Origin: Streptomyces griseoviridis
GTDB taxonomy: Bacteria; Actinomycetota; Actinomycetes; Streptomycetales; Streptomycetaceae
NCBI GenBank assembly: GCA_014649155.1
Contig: BMSM01000016.1
Coordinates: 102,519 to 166,518 of the forward strand
Reading direction: 5' to 3'
DNA: 64,000 nucleotides
Position 1 is the stretch's first letter; the number at the start of each line of letters is the position of its first letter. Of this stretch, positions 44,996 through 53,868 are shown in pieces. Both the position numbers and the translations under genes were made by a program. The notes beneath the pieces were generated by a model. It was not told the DNA's origin and did not search any database. It worked only from the letters and a program-made list of their open reading frames with translations.

Positions 44996-46381
44996 TCACG
45001 CTCCGTGCCATACGGTGGTGATGTTGCAGAACTCCCGGATTCCGTGCCCGGACAGCTCACGTCCGTAACCCGACCGCTTGACGCCGCCGAACGGGAACGC
45101 GGGGTGCGAGGCCGTCATGCCGTTCACGTACACGCCGCCCGCCTCCAGGTCCCGCACGAACCGGTCGACCTCCGCCTCGTCACGCGTCCAGACGTTCGAA
45201 CTGAGGCCGAAGTCGGTGTCATTGGCGATCAGGACGGCCTCGTCCAGGTCGGCCACCCGGTACAGCGTGGCGACCGGGCCGAAGGTCTCCTCGCGGTGGA
45301 TGCGCATCTCCCGGTCGATGCCGGCCAGCACGGTCGGCGGGTAGAACCAACCGGGCCCGTCGGGCCGCTCGCCGCCGCAGAGCACCGTCGCGCCGCCGCG
45401 CACGGCGTCCTCGACCAGCTCCACCAGGTCCTCGACGCCCCGCTCGCTGGAGAGCGGGCCGACCTGCGTGTCCTCCTCCATCGGGTCGCCGACCCTCAGC
45501 GCCTTCATGCCCGCCACGAACCGCTCCGTGAAGGCGTCGAAGACATCGGCGTGCACGATGAAGCGCTTGGCGGCGATGCAGGACTGCCCGGCGTTCTGCG
45601 TCCGCGCGGTGACCGCGACCTCGGCGGCCCGGTCGATGTCCGCGGACGGCATCACGATGAACGGGTCGCTGCCGCCCAGCTCCAGCACCGTCTTCTTGAT
45701 CATCTCCCCGGCGGTGGCGGCGACCGCGCGGCCCGCCGGCTCGCTGCCGGTGAGGGTGGCGGCCTTCACCCGCTCGTCGCGCAGGATGTCGTCGACGGCC
45801 GCCGAGCCGATCAGCAGGGTCTGGAAGCAGCCCTCGGTGAAGCCCGCGCGGTGGAAGAGGCCCTCCAGGTACAGGGCGGTCCCGGGCACGTTCGAGGCGT
45901 GCTTGAGCAGACCGACGTTGCCCGCCATCAGCGCGGGCGCGGCGAACCGGACGACCTGCCACAGGGGGAAGTTCCAGGGCATGACCGCCAGCACCGGGCC
46001 GAGCGGCCGGTAGCGCACCAGCGCGCGGGAGCCGCCGGAGTCCTTCACGTCCGCCTCGGCCGGCTCCTCGTCGGCCAGCAGCTCCGCCGCGTGGTCGGCG
46101 TACCAGCGCATCGCCTTCGCGCACTTGGCGGCCTCCGCGCGGGCCTGTGTGACCGGCTTGCCCATCTCGGTGGTGATGACCCGGCCGATCTCGTCCCTGT
46201 CGGCCTCCAGCAGGTCCGCCGCCCGGTGCAGCAGCCGGGCCCGTTCCTCGAACGTGGTCGTCCGGTACGTGCGGAACGTGGCCTCGGCGAGCTGGAGACG
46301 GCGTTCGATCTCCTCCTCGCCCATGGCCTGGTACGTCCGGACCGTCTCGCCGCTGGCCGGGTTCACCGTGGCGATGGGCAT
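44996..46381 (-). CDS. NADP-dependent succinate-semialdehyde dehydrogenase (GabD-like)
   Basis: 461 residues, aldehyde dehydrogenase family. MPWNFPLWQVVRFAAPALMAGN, LLELGG... as LELGGSDPFIV, catalytic Cys in NAGQSCIAAKRFIV, and ASHPAFPFGGVKRSGYGRELS. Oxidises succinic semialdehyde (GABA pathway) or a similar aldehyde. GGGAGG ribosome-binding site close to the ATG. Sits alone on its strand. Confidence 0.88.
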   Translation of the reverse strand: MPIATVNPASGETVRTYQAMGEEEIERRLQLAEATFRTYRTTTFEERARLLHRAADLLEADRDEIGRVITTEMGKPVTQARAEAAKCAKAMRWYADHAAELLADEEPAEADVKDSGGSRALVRYRPLGPVLAVMPWNFPLWQVVRFAAPALMAGNVGLLKHASNVPGTALYLEGLFHRAGFTEGCFQTLLIGSAAVDDILRDERVKAATLTGSEPAGRAVAATAGEMIKKTVLELGGSDPFIVMPSADIDRAAEVAVTARTQNAGQSCIAAKRFIVHADVFDAFTERFVAGMKALRVGDPMEEDTQVGPLSSERGVEDLVELVEDAVRGGATVLCGGERPDGPGWFYPPTVLAGIDREMRIHREETFGPVATLYRVADLDEAVLIANDTDFGLSSNVWTRDEAEVDRFVRDLEAGGVYVNGMTASHPAFPFGGVKRSGYGRELSGHGIREFCNITTVWHGA

Positions 46382-46457
46382 GGCTGGCCTCCCTGGGGGC
46401 GGGTCGTGCTTCGACCTTCGCGCGGGGCGCCGGGCGCCGCAACGCGGAGGTCCGTCG

Positions 46458-46946
46458 TCAGTGCGAGTGCTCCGCCAGGCGGTCGAGAAACGCGGCCTGC
46501 GCGGTGACGACCACCTCGCGGGCCCGGTCCAGCGGCAGCCAGGCCACCCGGTCCAGCTCCGGGAACTCCTGCTCCCGGCCCGACCGCGGCGGCCACTCCA
46601 TCCGGAACGTGCCGGGCACGACCGTCGCCGGGTCGAGGTCGGCCTCGACCGCCCAGACCGTGACCAGTTTGCCGCCGGACTGCCGCACCTCCCCGAGGGG
46701 CACGGCGTCGGCGGTCCCGGGCGGCGGCAGCCCCAGCTCCTCCTCGAACTCGCGCCGGGCCGCGTCCCAGGCCGGTTCGCCGTCCTCGTACTCCCCCTTG
46801 GGGACCGTCCAGGCGCCCTGCTCGCGCCGGGCGAAGAACGGGCCGCCCATGTGGCCGAGGAGGACCTCGAGGCGGCCCTCCGGGTCCCGGCGGTACAGCA
46901 GGAGACCGGCGCTGCGCTTGACGGGCCGGGCTTGGCGGGGAGTCAT
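46458..46946 (-). CDS. NUDIX hydrolase
   Basis: 162 residues. Nudix box KGEYEDGEPAWDAARREFEEELG (GX5EX7REUXEEXGU), preceded by SAGLLLYRRDPEG and PFFARREQGAWTVPKG. Hydrolyses a nucleoside-diphosphate-linked compound; exact substrate unknown. Followed by the ligase gene downstream on the same strand with 140 bp between. Confidence 0.88.
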   Translation of the reverse strand: MTPRQARPVKRSAGLLLYRRDPEGRLEVLLGHMGGPFFARREQGAWTVPKGEYEDGEPAWDAARREFEEELGLPPPGTADAVPLGEVRQSGGKLVTVWAVEADLDPATVVPGTFRMEWPPRSGREQEFPELDRVAWLPLDRAREVVVTAQAAFLDRLAEHSH

Positions 46947-47085
46947 CGGGGGGTCTCCGGGGGGATGCGGCGGGTGATGTCCGGCAGGACCGGCGGGGCG
47001 GTCTCCGCGGGGACTGGCCGGCCGGTTCCCGGGGAGGACCGGCGGCCGGTCGCAGGAGGCACCCGGCGGCCGGCCGCCGGTGGCT

Positions 47086-48633
47086 TCACGGCGCGATCTC
47101 CGGGTGGGCGGCGAGCAGGGTCTCGACGGTGTCGGCGTCCTCGGGGCGCTTGTCCTCGCGGTAGCGGACCACGCGGGCGAAGCGGAGGGTGACGCCGGCC
47201 GGGTAGCGGGTCGAGCGCTGGAGGCCGTCGTAGGCGATCTCGACGACCAGGCCGGGGCGGACGGTCACGCCCCAGCGGTGCTCCTCGACGGCCAGCGCGG
47301 TCAGGTGCCCGGTCTGCCAGGCCAGCATCGCGTCGGTCATGCCCTTGAAGGTCTTGCCGAGCATCACGAAGGAGCCGTCGGCGGCACGGGCGCCCAGGTG
47401 CAGGTTGGAGAGCCGGCCGGTGCGGCGGCCGTGGCCCCACTCGGCGGCCAGCACCACCAGGTCCAGGGTGTGCACGGGCTTCACCTTCAGCCAGGAGGCG
47501 CCCCGCCGCCCGGCGCTGTAGGCGGCGTCCAGGCCCTTGACCACGACGCCCTCGTGGCCTCGCGCCAGCGTCCGGGCGAGGAACTCCTCCGCCGCGCCCG
47601 CGTCCTCGGGGCCCGCCGTCACCAGGCGCCGCACCCGCATCGGCTCCGGCACCAGCCGCGCCAGCTCCGCGTGCCGCTCGGACAGCGGCAGGTCGAGCAG
47701 GTCGCGGCCGTCGACCAGCAGGGCGTCGAAGAACACGGGGGAGACGGGCACCGCCCGCGCGGCCGTGGCGACGTCCGTGCGCGAACCGACCCGCCCGGCC
47801 GTCTCCTGGAAGGACCGGGGACGCCCGTCCGGGCCGAAGGAGATGACCTCGCCGTCCAGCACGAACCGCTCGCCGGGCAGGCCCAGCGCCGCCGCCCGCA
47901 CCTCCGGCAGCCGGTCGGTGATGTCGTCCAGGGTGCGGGTGTACAGCCGTACCGCGTCCCCGTCGCGGTGCACCTGCACGCGGATGCCGTCGAGCTTCTC
48001 CTCGACCGCGCAGCCGCCCAGCTTGCCGACCGCCTCGGCCACCGAGGAGGCGCTGTGCGCCAGCATCGGCAGCACCGGGCGGCCCACGGTGAGCCGGAAG
48101 CGGCCGAGCGCCTGCGGGCCCTCGGCGAGCAGGGCCTCGGCCACCGTCCGCAGCGAACCGGCGAGCATCACCGCCCGCCGTACGTCCGCCGGGGCCGCCC
48201 CGGTGGCCTGGGCCAGGCCCTCGACGGCGACCGCGTCCAGGGCGCCCTGCCGGACCTCGCCGGTGAGCAGCCCCAGCAGGAAGCGCTGTTCGTCCTCGGT
48301 GGCCGCGCCCATCAGTTCCCCGGCCAGCCGGGTCCGCTCGGCCAGCGCGCCGGGCCCGGACACGGCGGCGAGGCGGGTGAGCAGGGCGTCGACCTCGCGC
48401 ACGGTCAGCGCCGGTTCGGCGGCGGGCGCGACCGGCCGGCCCAGCACCTTCCAGCCGACGCCGATCCGCCCCTGCGGCAGGCGGCCCGCCAGGTACGGGA
48501 TGACCACGGGGACGTCCGCCGCCTCCGCCTCCCGGAACAACTCCGCGAGCAGGGCGGTCTTCCGGGACCGCGCCGAGGTGGCGGCGACCTCCCGGGACAC
48601 CTGGGCCAGCCGGGCGAGCAGCATGCCCTTCAT
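47086..48633 (-). CDS. ATP-dependent DNA ligase
   Basis: 515 residues. N-terminal domain 1-180 (helical), adenylation domain with the AMP-binding lysine in EEKLDGIRVQVHRDG, DGEVISFG, EGVVVKGLD and LKVKP motifs, then OB fold with RFARVVRYREDK. This is the LigB/Lig1-like type kept by actinobacteria next to the NAD-dependent LigA. Role in DNA repair. Start ATG 48633; ATG nine bases later is an alternative. No Ku or LigD neighbour. Confidence 0.92.
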   Translation of the reverse strand: MKGMLLARLAQVSREVAATSARSRKTALLAELFREAEAADVPVVIPYLAGRLPQGRIGVGWKVLGRPVAPAAEPALTVREVDALLTRLAAVSGPGALAERTRLAGELMGAATEDEQRFLLGLLTGEVRQGALDAVAVEGLAQATGAAPADVRRAVMLAGSLRTVAEALLAEGPQALGRFRLTVGRPVLPMLAHSASSVAEAVGKLGGCAVEEKLDGIRVQVHRDGDAVRLYTRTLDDITDRLPEVRAAALGLPGERFVLDGEVISFGPDGRPRSFQETAGRVGSRTDVATAARAVPVSPVFFDALLVDGRDLLDLPLSERHAELARLVPEPMRVRRLVTAGPEDAGAAEEFLARTLARGHEGVVVKGLDAAYSAGRRGASWLKVKPVHTLDLVVLAAEWGHGRRTGRLSNLHLGARAADGSFVMLGKTFKGMTDAMLAWQTGHLTALAVEEHRWGVTVRPGLVVEIAYDGLQRSTRYPAGVTLRFARVVRYREDKRPEDADTVETLLAAHPEIAP

Positions 48634-48752
48634 GGTGCACCGGGAGGGGCGGGCTCACACCTCCGGCTCGGGCTCCCGGGGTTTCTCACCGGAATCCCTC
48701 CGAGGCGCGGCCGGGTCCGGACGGGCGGCCGTCCGAGCCGGACCCCGCCGGA

Positions 48753-48769
48753 GAGGGGAACGGCCCCTC
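48753..48769 (-). terminator. Small hairpin at the end of the flavoprotein gene
   Basis: GAGGGG-loop-CCCCTC, 6-bp stem, directly at the stop of the TrxR-like gene. May end its transcription. Weak. Confidence 0.3.
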
Positions 48770-49724
48770 ATCCCTCCAGCGTCGCGTCCACGTCCGACAT
48801 GATCAGGTCGCCGACGACGGCGGAGGCCGCCCGGTAGCCGCCGCTCACCGCGTGTACGACCTGTTCGCCGAAGCCCATCGCGTTGCCCGCGGTGTACACC
48901 CCCGGCACACTGGTCTGCCCGCTCGCGTCCACCACCGGATACGACCCGAACGGGGTCTCCGTCAGCTCCGCGCCGAGCTGCTCCAGCAGCCCGGTCCGCG
49001 GCACGGCCCGCGGCGCGACGAACACCACCGACCGCTCGTGCACCGAGCCGTCCGCCAGCCGTACGCCGGTGATCCGGTCGTCGTCGACCACCAGCCCGGC
49101 GACCTCCCCGGGCACCACCTTGACCCCGGCCGCGGCCAGCCGCCGCAGGTCCTGGTCGGACAGCTCGGACTCCTCGACGGTGTGCAGGAACAGAGTGACG
49201 TCGTCGGACCAGCCCGTCACCATCAGTGCCTGGTGCACGCTCAGCGGCGTACTCGCGACCACCCCGAACCGCTCGTCCCGCACCTCCCAGCCGTGGCAGA
49301 ACGGGCAGTGCACCACGTCCCGCCCGAACCGCTCCGCCACCCCGGGGATCTCCGGCAGTTCGTCCTTCAGCCCGGTGGTGACGATCAGCCGCCGGGCGCG
49401 CACGCGCCGTCCGCCGGCCAGCTCCACGGCGAAGCCGCCGTCGTCCCGGGTCACGGCGACCGCCCGGTCCCGGACCTGCTCGACGCCGTACGACGCGACC
49501 TCCTCGCGGCCGGCCGCCAGGAACTCGGCGGGCGGCATCCCGTCCCGGGACAGGTAGCCCTGCATGTGGGCGGCCGGCGCGTTGCGCGGCTCCCCGGCGT
49601 CCACGACGAGGGCCCGCCGCCGGGCCCGGCCCAGCACCAGCGCGGCGGACAGCCCGGCCGCCCCGCCCCCGACCACGACCACGTCGTACGCCTCGTTCCG
49701 CTGCTTCTTCTGTGCTTCGGTCAC
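48768..49724 (-). CDS. Thioredoxin-reductase-like FAD-dependent oxidoreductase
   Basis: 318 residues from GTG 49724 (GGAGGTG upstream). FAD Rossmann motif VVVGGGAAGLSAAL, redox pair CPFCHGWEVRDE, and final FAD contact VPGVYTAGNAMG. The NAD(P)H-binding GxGxxA segment is weak (GVVASTPLSVHQA), typical of the TrxR-like group lacking full NADPH domain signature. Oxidises or reduces a dithiol partner or a metabolite. Divergent from an XRE-cupin regulator. Confidence 0.85.
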   Translation of the reverse strand: MTEAQKKQRNEAYDVVVVGGGAAGLSAALVLGRARRRALVVDAGEPRNAPAAHMQGYLSRDGMPPAEFLAAGREEVASYGVEQVRDRAVAVTRDDGGFAVELAGGRRVRARRLIVTTGLKDELPEIPGVAERFGRDVVHCPFCHGWEVRDERFGVVASTPLSVHQALMVTGWSDDVTLFLHTVEESELSDQDLRRLAAAGVKVVPGEVAGLVVDDDRITGVRLADGSVHERSVVFVAPRAVPRTGLLEQLGAELTETPFGSYPVVDASGQTSVPGVYTAGNAMGFGEQVVHAVSGGYRAASAVVGDLIMSDVDATLEG

Positions 49725-49767
49725 GGTGACCACCTCCGTGACCGAGAGTCGCCCGGACGGCAGCCGA

Positions 49768-49802
49768 TTGACAAATGCGTTTGCCGGTTCTGCAATAAGT
49801 GC
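49768..49802 (+). promoter_or_regulatory. Sigma-70-like promoter of leaderless XRE-cupin mRNA
   Basis: TTGACA (49768-49773), 17-bp spacer, TGCAAT (49791-49796); the ATG at 49803 falls 7 nt after the -10, where transcription should start. No ribosome-binding site precedes the ATG. The spacer holds CAAATGCGTTTG, a loose inverted repeat that may be an operator. Confidence 0.65.
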
Positions 49803-50375
49803 ATGACCAAGGACGACGTTCTCGCCGGTGTGGGCCCCCGGCTGCGGCAGATCCGCAAGGAGCGCGAGGTGACCCTCGCCGCGCTCTCCGAGGCGACCGG
49901 CATCTCGCTGAGCACCCTCTCCCGCCTGGAGTCGGGGCTGCGCAAGCCCAGTCTGGAACTGCTGCTGCCGATCGCCCAGGCCCACCAGGTGCCGCTCGAC
50001 GAGCTGGTCGGCGCCCCGCCGGTCGGCGACCCGCGGGTCCGGGCCAAGCCGCTCCAGCGCCACGGCCGCACCTACTGGCCGCTCAGCCGCCAGCCCGGCG
50101 GCCTCCAGGCGTTCAAGGTGCTGGTGCCGCCCCGGCAGGAGGAACCGGTCCCGCAGACCCACGAGGGATACGAGTGGCTCTACGTGCTGTCCGGGCGGTT
50201 GCGCGTGGTGCTGGGCGAGCACGATCTGGTGATCGGTGCCGGGGAGGCCGTCGAGTTCGACACCCGGGTTCCGCACTGGTTCGGGACGGCCGGGCCGGAG
50301 CCGGTGGAGTTCCTCAGCCTCTTCGGGTCGCAGGGCGAGCGGGTGCACGTCCGGGCGCGGTCCACCCGATCGTGA
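49803..50375 (+). CDS. XRE-family regulator with cupin sensor domain
   Basis: 190 residues. HTH at 10-65 (GPRLRQIRKEREVTLAALSE, TGISLSTLSRLESGLRKPS) and a cupin barrel at 85-185 (QTHEGYEWLYVLSGRLRVVLGEHDLVIGAGEAVEFDTRVPHWFG). Divergent from the TrxR-like gene, which is the likely target. Probably a leaderless mRNA from a good promoter. Ligand unknown. Confidence 0.88.
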   Translation: MTKDDVLAGVGPRLRQIRKEREVTLAALSEATGISLSTLSRLESGLRKPSLELLLPIAQAHQVPLDELVGAPPVGDPRVRAKPLQRHGRTYWPLSRQPGGLQAFKVLVPPRQEEPVPQTHEGYEWLYVLSGRLRVVLGEHDLVIGAGEAVEFDTRVPHWFGTAGPEPVEFLSLFGSQGERVHVRARSTRS

Positions 50376-50400
50376 CGCCCGGGACGGTTCCCTGATCGGC

Positions 50401-50417
50401 AAGCGACCGCTTAGTAT
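50401..50417 (+). promoter_or_regulatory. Palindrome AAGCGACCGCTT with -10 TAGTAT before the oxidoreductase operon
   Basis: AAGCG-AC-CGCTT (50401-50412) overlaps a TAGTAT -10 (50412-50417), 43 bp before the operon start. A repressor binding here would block polymerase. Similar AAGCGnnCGCTT sites occur with TetR regulators of acyl-CoA genes in actinobacteria (memory). Confidence 0.55.
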
Positions 50418-50459
50418 GCGGTGGACCCGGACGGACGACGCAGTCGGTGGAGGCCCCGC

Positions 50460-51431
50460 ATGCAGGCATGGCAGGTGCACGAGAACGGCGAGCCGGGCGA
50501 GGTGATGCGCCTCGCGGAGGTCCCCCCGCCGGCCCCGGGCGAGGGACAGGTCCTGCTCCGGGTCCGCGCCGCGAACGTCAACTTCCCGGACGCGCTGCTG
50601 TGCCGGGGCCAGTACCAGGTCAGGCCGCCGCTGCCGTTCACCCCGGGCGTGGAGGTCTGCGCCGAGACCGAGGACGGCCGCCGGGTCATCGCCACCCCGC
50701 TGCTGCCGCGCGGCGGCTTCGCCGAGTACACCGTCGCGGACGCCGCCGCGCTGCTGCCCGCGCCGGACGCCCTGGACGACGCCGAGGCCGCCGCCCTGCA
50801 CATCGGCTACCAGACGGGCTGGTTCGGACTGCACCGCCGGGCCCGCCTGGCGGCCGGCGAGACCCTGCTGGTGCACGCCGCCGCCGGCGGGGTCGGCAGC
50901 GCCGCCGTGCAGCTCGGCAAGGCCGCCGGGGCCACGGTCATCGGCGTGGTCGGCGGCCCGGAGAAGGCCGCCGTCGCCCGCGCGCTCGGCTGCGACCTGG
51001 TCATCGACCGCACGAACGAGGACGTCATCGCCGCCGTCAAGGAGGCCACCGGCGGGCGCGGTGCCGACGTGATCTACGACCCGGTGGGCGGCGCCGCCTT
51101 CAAGCAGTCCACGAAGGTCGTCGCCTTCGAGGGCCGGATCGTGGTCGTCGGCTTCGCGAGCGGCGAGATCCCCGCCGCCGCCCTGAACCACGCCCTGGTG
51201 AAGAACTACGCCGTGCTCGGCCTGCACTGGGGTCTGTACAACACCAGGAACCCGGGCCTCGTCCTGGAGTGCCACGAGCGGCTCACCGAACTGGCCGCGC
51301 GCGGCACGGTCAAGCCGCTGGTCAGCGAGCGGGTGCCGCTGGACGGCGCCGCCGGGGCCGTCCAGCGGGTCGCCGACGGTGTGACCACCGGCCGGGTGGC
51401 CGTCGTCCTGGAGAAGGGAGCCGGCGCATGA
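50460..51431 (+). CDS. NADPH:quinone oxidoreductase family protein
   Basis: 323 residues from ATG 50460 (GGTGGAGGCC). Zinc-free MDR: MQAWQVHENGEPGEVMRL, NVNFPDALLCRGQYQ, NADPH-binding AAGGVGSAAVQLGKAAGATVIGV, GGRGADVIYDPVGGAAF. Reduces a quinone or acyl-CoA/enoyl substrate. Heads a three-gene operon with two acyl-CoA dehydrogenases; the ATGA overlap with the next gene means coupled translation. Confidence 0.9.
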   Translation: MQAWQVHENGEPGEVMRLAEVPPPAPGEGQVLLRVRAANVNFPDALLCRGQYQVRPPLPFTPGVEVCAETEDGRRVIATPLLPRGGFAEYTVADAAALLPAPDALDDAEAAALHIGYQTGWFGLHRRARLAAGETLLVHAAAGGVGSAAVQLGKAAGATVIGVVGGPEKAAVARALGCDLVIDRTNEDVIAAVKEATGGRGADVIYDPVGGAAFKQSTKVVAFEGRIVVVGFASGEIPAAALNHALVKNYAVLGLHWGLYNTRNPGLVLECHERLTELAARGTVKPLVSERVPLDGAAGAVQRVADGVTTGRVAVVLEKGAGA

Positions 51432-52609
51432 CCGACGCAGCGGAACTCAGGCAGCGCACCCGGGATCTGCTGGCCGCGCACCCGCCCGCGTCCACCGACC
51501 GCCTCGACTTCCTGCGGGCCCGCTTCGACGCCGGACTCGCCTGGGTGCACTTCCCGGAGGGCCTCGGCGGCCTCGGCGCGCCCCGCACCCTCCAGCCCGT
51601 CGTGGACACCGCACTGGCCGCCGCGGGCGCCCCCGACAACGACCCCCGGCGCATCGGCATCGGCCTCGGCATGGCCGCCCCGACCCTCCTGAAGTACGGC
51701 ACCGACGAGCAGAAGCAGCGCTTCCTGCGCCCGCTGTGGACCGGTGAGGAGGTGTGGTGCCAGCTGTTCAGCGAGCCCGGCGCCGGCTCCGACCTCGCCG
51801 CGCTCGGCACCCGCGCGGTGCGGGACGGCGACGACTGGGTGGTCGACGGGCAGAAGGTGTGGACCTCCAGCGCCCATCTCGCCCGCTGGGCCATCCTCAT
51901 CGCCCGCACCGACCCGGACCTGCCCAAGCACCGGGGCATCACCTACTTCGTCTGTGACATGACCGACCCCGGTGTCGAGGTCCGGCCGCTGCGGCAGATC
52001 ACCGGCGAGGCCGAGTTCAACGAGGTGTTCCTCACCGGTGTGCGCATCCCCGACACCCGGCGCCTCGGCGAGGTCGGCGACGGCTGGCGTGTCGCGCAGA
52101 CCACCCTGAACAACGAACGCGTCGCCATCGGCGGCCGGCGCCTGCCCCGCGAGGGCGGCATGATCGGCCCGGTCGCCCGGACGTGGCGTGAACGCCCCGA
52201 GCTGCGCACCCACGACCTGCACCAGCGCCTGCTCACCCTCTGGGTGGAGGCCGAGGTCGCCCGGCTCACCGGCGAACGCCTCGGCCAGCAGCTCGCCGTC
52301 GGCCACCCCGGCCCCGAGGGCGCCGGCATGAAACTGGCCTTCGCCCGCCTCAACCAGGAGATCAGCGGCCTGGAGGTGGATCTCCTCGGCGAGGAGGGCC
52401 TCCTCTACGACGACTGGACCATGCGCCGCCCCGAACTGGTCGACTTCACCGGCCGCGAGGCCGGCTACCGCTACCTGCGCTCCAAGGGCAACAGCATCGA
52501 GGGCGGGACCAGCGAGATCCTGCTCAACATCGTCGCCGAACGCGTCCTCGGCCTGCCCGCCGAGCCGCGCACCGACAAGGACGTCGCCTGGAAGGACCTC
52601 GCCCGATGA
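51428..52609 (+). CDS. Acyl-CoA dehydrogenase family protein (I)
   Basis: 393 residues. ACAD fold of the FadE-type heterodimer class: GAPRTLQPVVDTALAAAGAP, CQLFSEPGAGSDLAALGTRAV, GQKVWTSSAHLARWAILIART, and RSKGNSIEGGTSEILLNIVAERVLG. Actinobacterial alpha2beta2 FadE pairs are encoded by adjacent genes, so this and the next are likely subunits. The catalytic region is the EGGTSE segment near the C-terminus. Confidence 0.9.
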   Translation: MTDAAELRQRTRDLLAAHPPASTDRLDFLRARFDAGLAWVHFPEGLGGLGAPRTLQPVVDTALAAAGAPDNDPRRIGIGLGMAAPTLLKYGTDEQKQRFLRPLWTGEEVWCQLFSEPGAGSDLAALGTRAVRDGDDWVVDGQKVWTSSAHLARWAILIARTDPDLPKHRGITYFVCDMTDPGVEVRPLRQITGEAEFNEVFLTGVRIPDTRRLGEVGDGWRVAQTTLNNERVAIGGRRLPREGGMIGPVARTWRERPELRTHDLHQRLLTLWVEAEVARLTGERLGQQLAVGHPGPEGAGMKLAFARLNQEISGLEVDLLGEEGLLYDDWTMRRPELVDFTGREAGYRYLRSKGNSIEGGTSEILLNIVAERVLGLPAEPRTDKDVAWKDLAR

Positions 52610-53679
52610 GCGACCTGTTGTACTCGGAGGAAGAGGAGGCGCTGCGCGCCGCCGTCCGGGACCTGCTCACCGACCACTGTGACGCGGCCGGTGTCATCGC
52701 CCGCACCGAGACGGACACCCCGCACGACCTGACCGCGTGGAAGTCCCTCACCGAGGCCATGGGCCTGGCCGGCCTGCTGATCCCCGAGGAGTACGGCGGT
52801 CAGGGCGCCGGCCACCGGGAGGCGGCCGTCGTCCTGGAGGAACTCGGCCGGGCCGTCGCCCCCGTCCCGTATCTGACCAGCGCCGTCGTCGCCACCGAGG
52901 CGCTGCTGGAGTGTGCCGCCGGCCGCACGCTGACCGAGCTGGCCGCCGGCCGCCGGATCGCCGCCCTCGCCGTCGGCCTGCACACCGCCCCCGGCGCCGC
53001 CTTCCCCGCCGTACGGCTGGAGAACGGCACTTTGAGCGGCTCGCTGACCGGCATCGCGGACGCGGCCGTCGCCGACGTGCTGCTCGTCCCGGCGGACGAC
53101 GGGGGGCTGTACGCCGTGCGCGCCGCCGACGCGACCGTCACCCCGCGCACCTCCCTGGACCTGACCCGCCCCCTGGCCGACGTCGCGCTGGACGGCGCGC
53201 CGGGGGAGCGGCTGGGGGAGGCGGAACCCGCCGTACGACGGGCCCTGCGGACCGGCGCCGGACTGCTCGCCTCCGAGCAACTCGGCCTCGCCGACTGGAC
53301 ACTGGCGGAAACGGTGCGCTACCTGAAGGAGCGCAAGCAGTTCAACCGGTCCGTCGGCGGCTTCCAGGCGCTCAAGCACCGGCTGGCCGCGCTGTGGCTG
53401 GAGACCGCCCATCTGCGCGCCGCCGCCCGCGGCGCCGCGGACGCGCTCGCCACCGGCGAGGACGCCGACGTCTCCGTGGCCGTCGCGCAGGCGTACGCCG
53501 CCCCCGTCGCGGTCCACGCCGCCGAGGAGGCCCTCCAGTTGCACGGCGGCATCGGCATGACCTGGGAACACCCCGTCCACCTGTACCTGAAGCGGGCCAA
53601 GGCCGACTCGATCGCCTACGGCACGGCGGGCGCCCACCGGGCGGCCCTGGCCACGCTGGTGGAACTCCCCGCTCCCTGA
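52606..53679 (+). CDS. Acyl-CoA dehydrogenase family protein (II)
   Basis: 357 residues. ATG overlaps the previous stop (ATGA). LLIPEEYGGQGAGHREAAVVLEELGRAVAPVPYLTS, RKQFNRSVGGFQALKHRLAALW and LQLHGGIGMTWEHPVHLYLKRAKADS. Shorter than standard ACADs and lacking the EGTSE end, typical for the second subunit of heteromeric FadE enzymes used for sterols, branched or aromatic acyl-CoAs. Confidence 0.9.
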   Translation: MSDLLYSEEEEALRAAVRDLLTDHCDAAGVIARTETDTPHDLTAWKSLTEAMGLAGLLIPEEYGGQGAGHREAAVVLEELGRAVAPVPYLTSAVVATEALLECAAGRTLTELAAGRRIAALAVGLHTAPGAAFPAVRLENGTLSGSLTGIADAAVADVLLVPADDGGLYAVRAADATVTPRTSLDLTRPLADVALDGAPGERLGEAEPAVRRALRTGAGLLASEQLGLADWTLAETVRYLKERKQFNRSVGGFQALKHRLAALWLETAHLRAAARGAADALATGEDADVSVAVAQAYAAPVAVHAAEEALQLHGGIGMTWEHPVHLYLKRAKADSIAYGTAGAHRAALATLVELPAP

Positions 53680-53698
53680 CCGCCGCACGTTCGGTCGC

Positions 53699-53723
53699 AG
53701 CCCGCCCGGCCCCCGGGCGGGCT
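53699..53723 (+). terminator. Rho-independent-like terminator after the acyl-CoA operon
   Basis: AGCCCGCCCGG-CCC-CCGGGCGGGCT, perfect 11-bp stem, followed by TTTCG, 20 bp after the stop. Confidence 0.85.
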
Positions 53724-53868
53724 TTCGCGTGCGCGCCCGGCCTCCCCGCGCGCACCGGGTGAACGGGTGACGGCGGTCCGGCCAACTCCCCGCACGTCCC
53801 CGCTTCCCGGTCCCTGCCGGATCGCATACTCACTGAGGTCCCGTAAGGCCCTACCAGGGAGGCAGAGC

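Noticed and set aside
48768..51275. 835-residue minus-strand frame joining the flavoprotein with upstream sequence
   Set aside because: The part above 49724 is antisense to the XRE-cupin and quinone oxidoreductase genes; the flavoprotein has its own GTG and ribosome-binding site.
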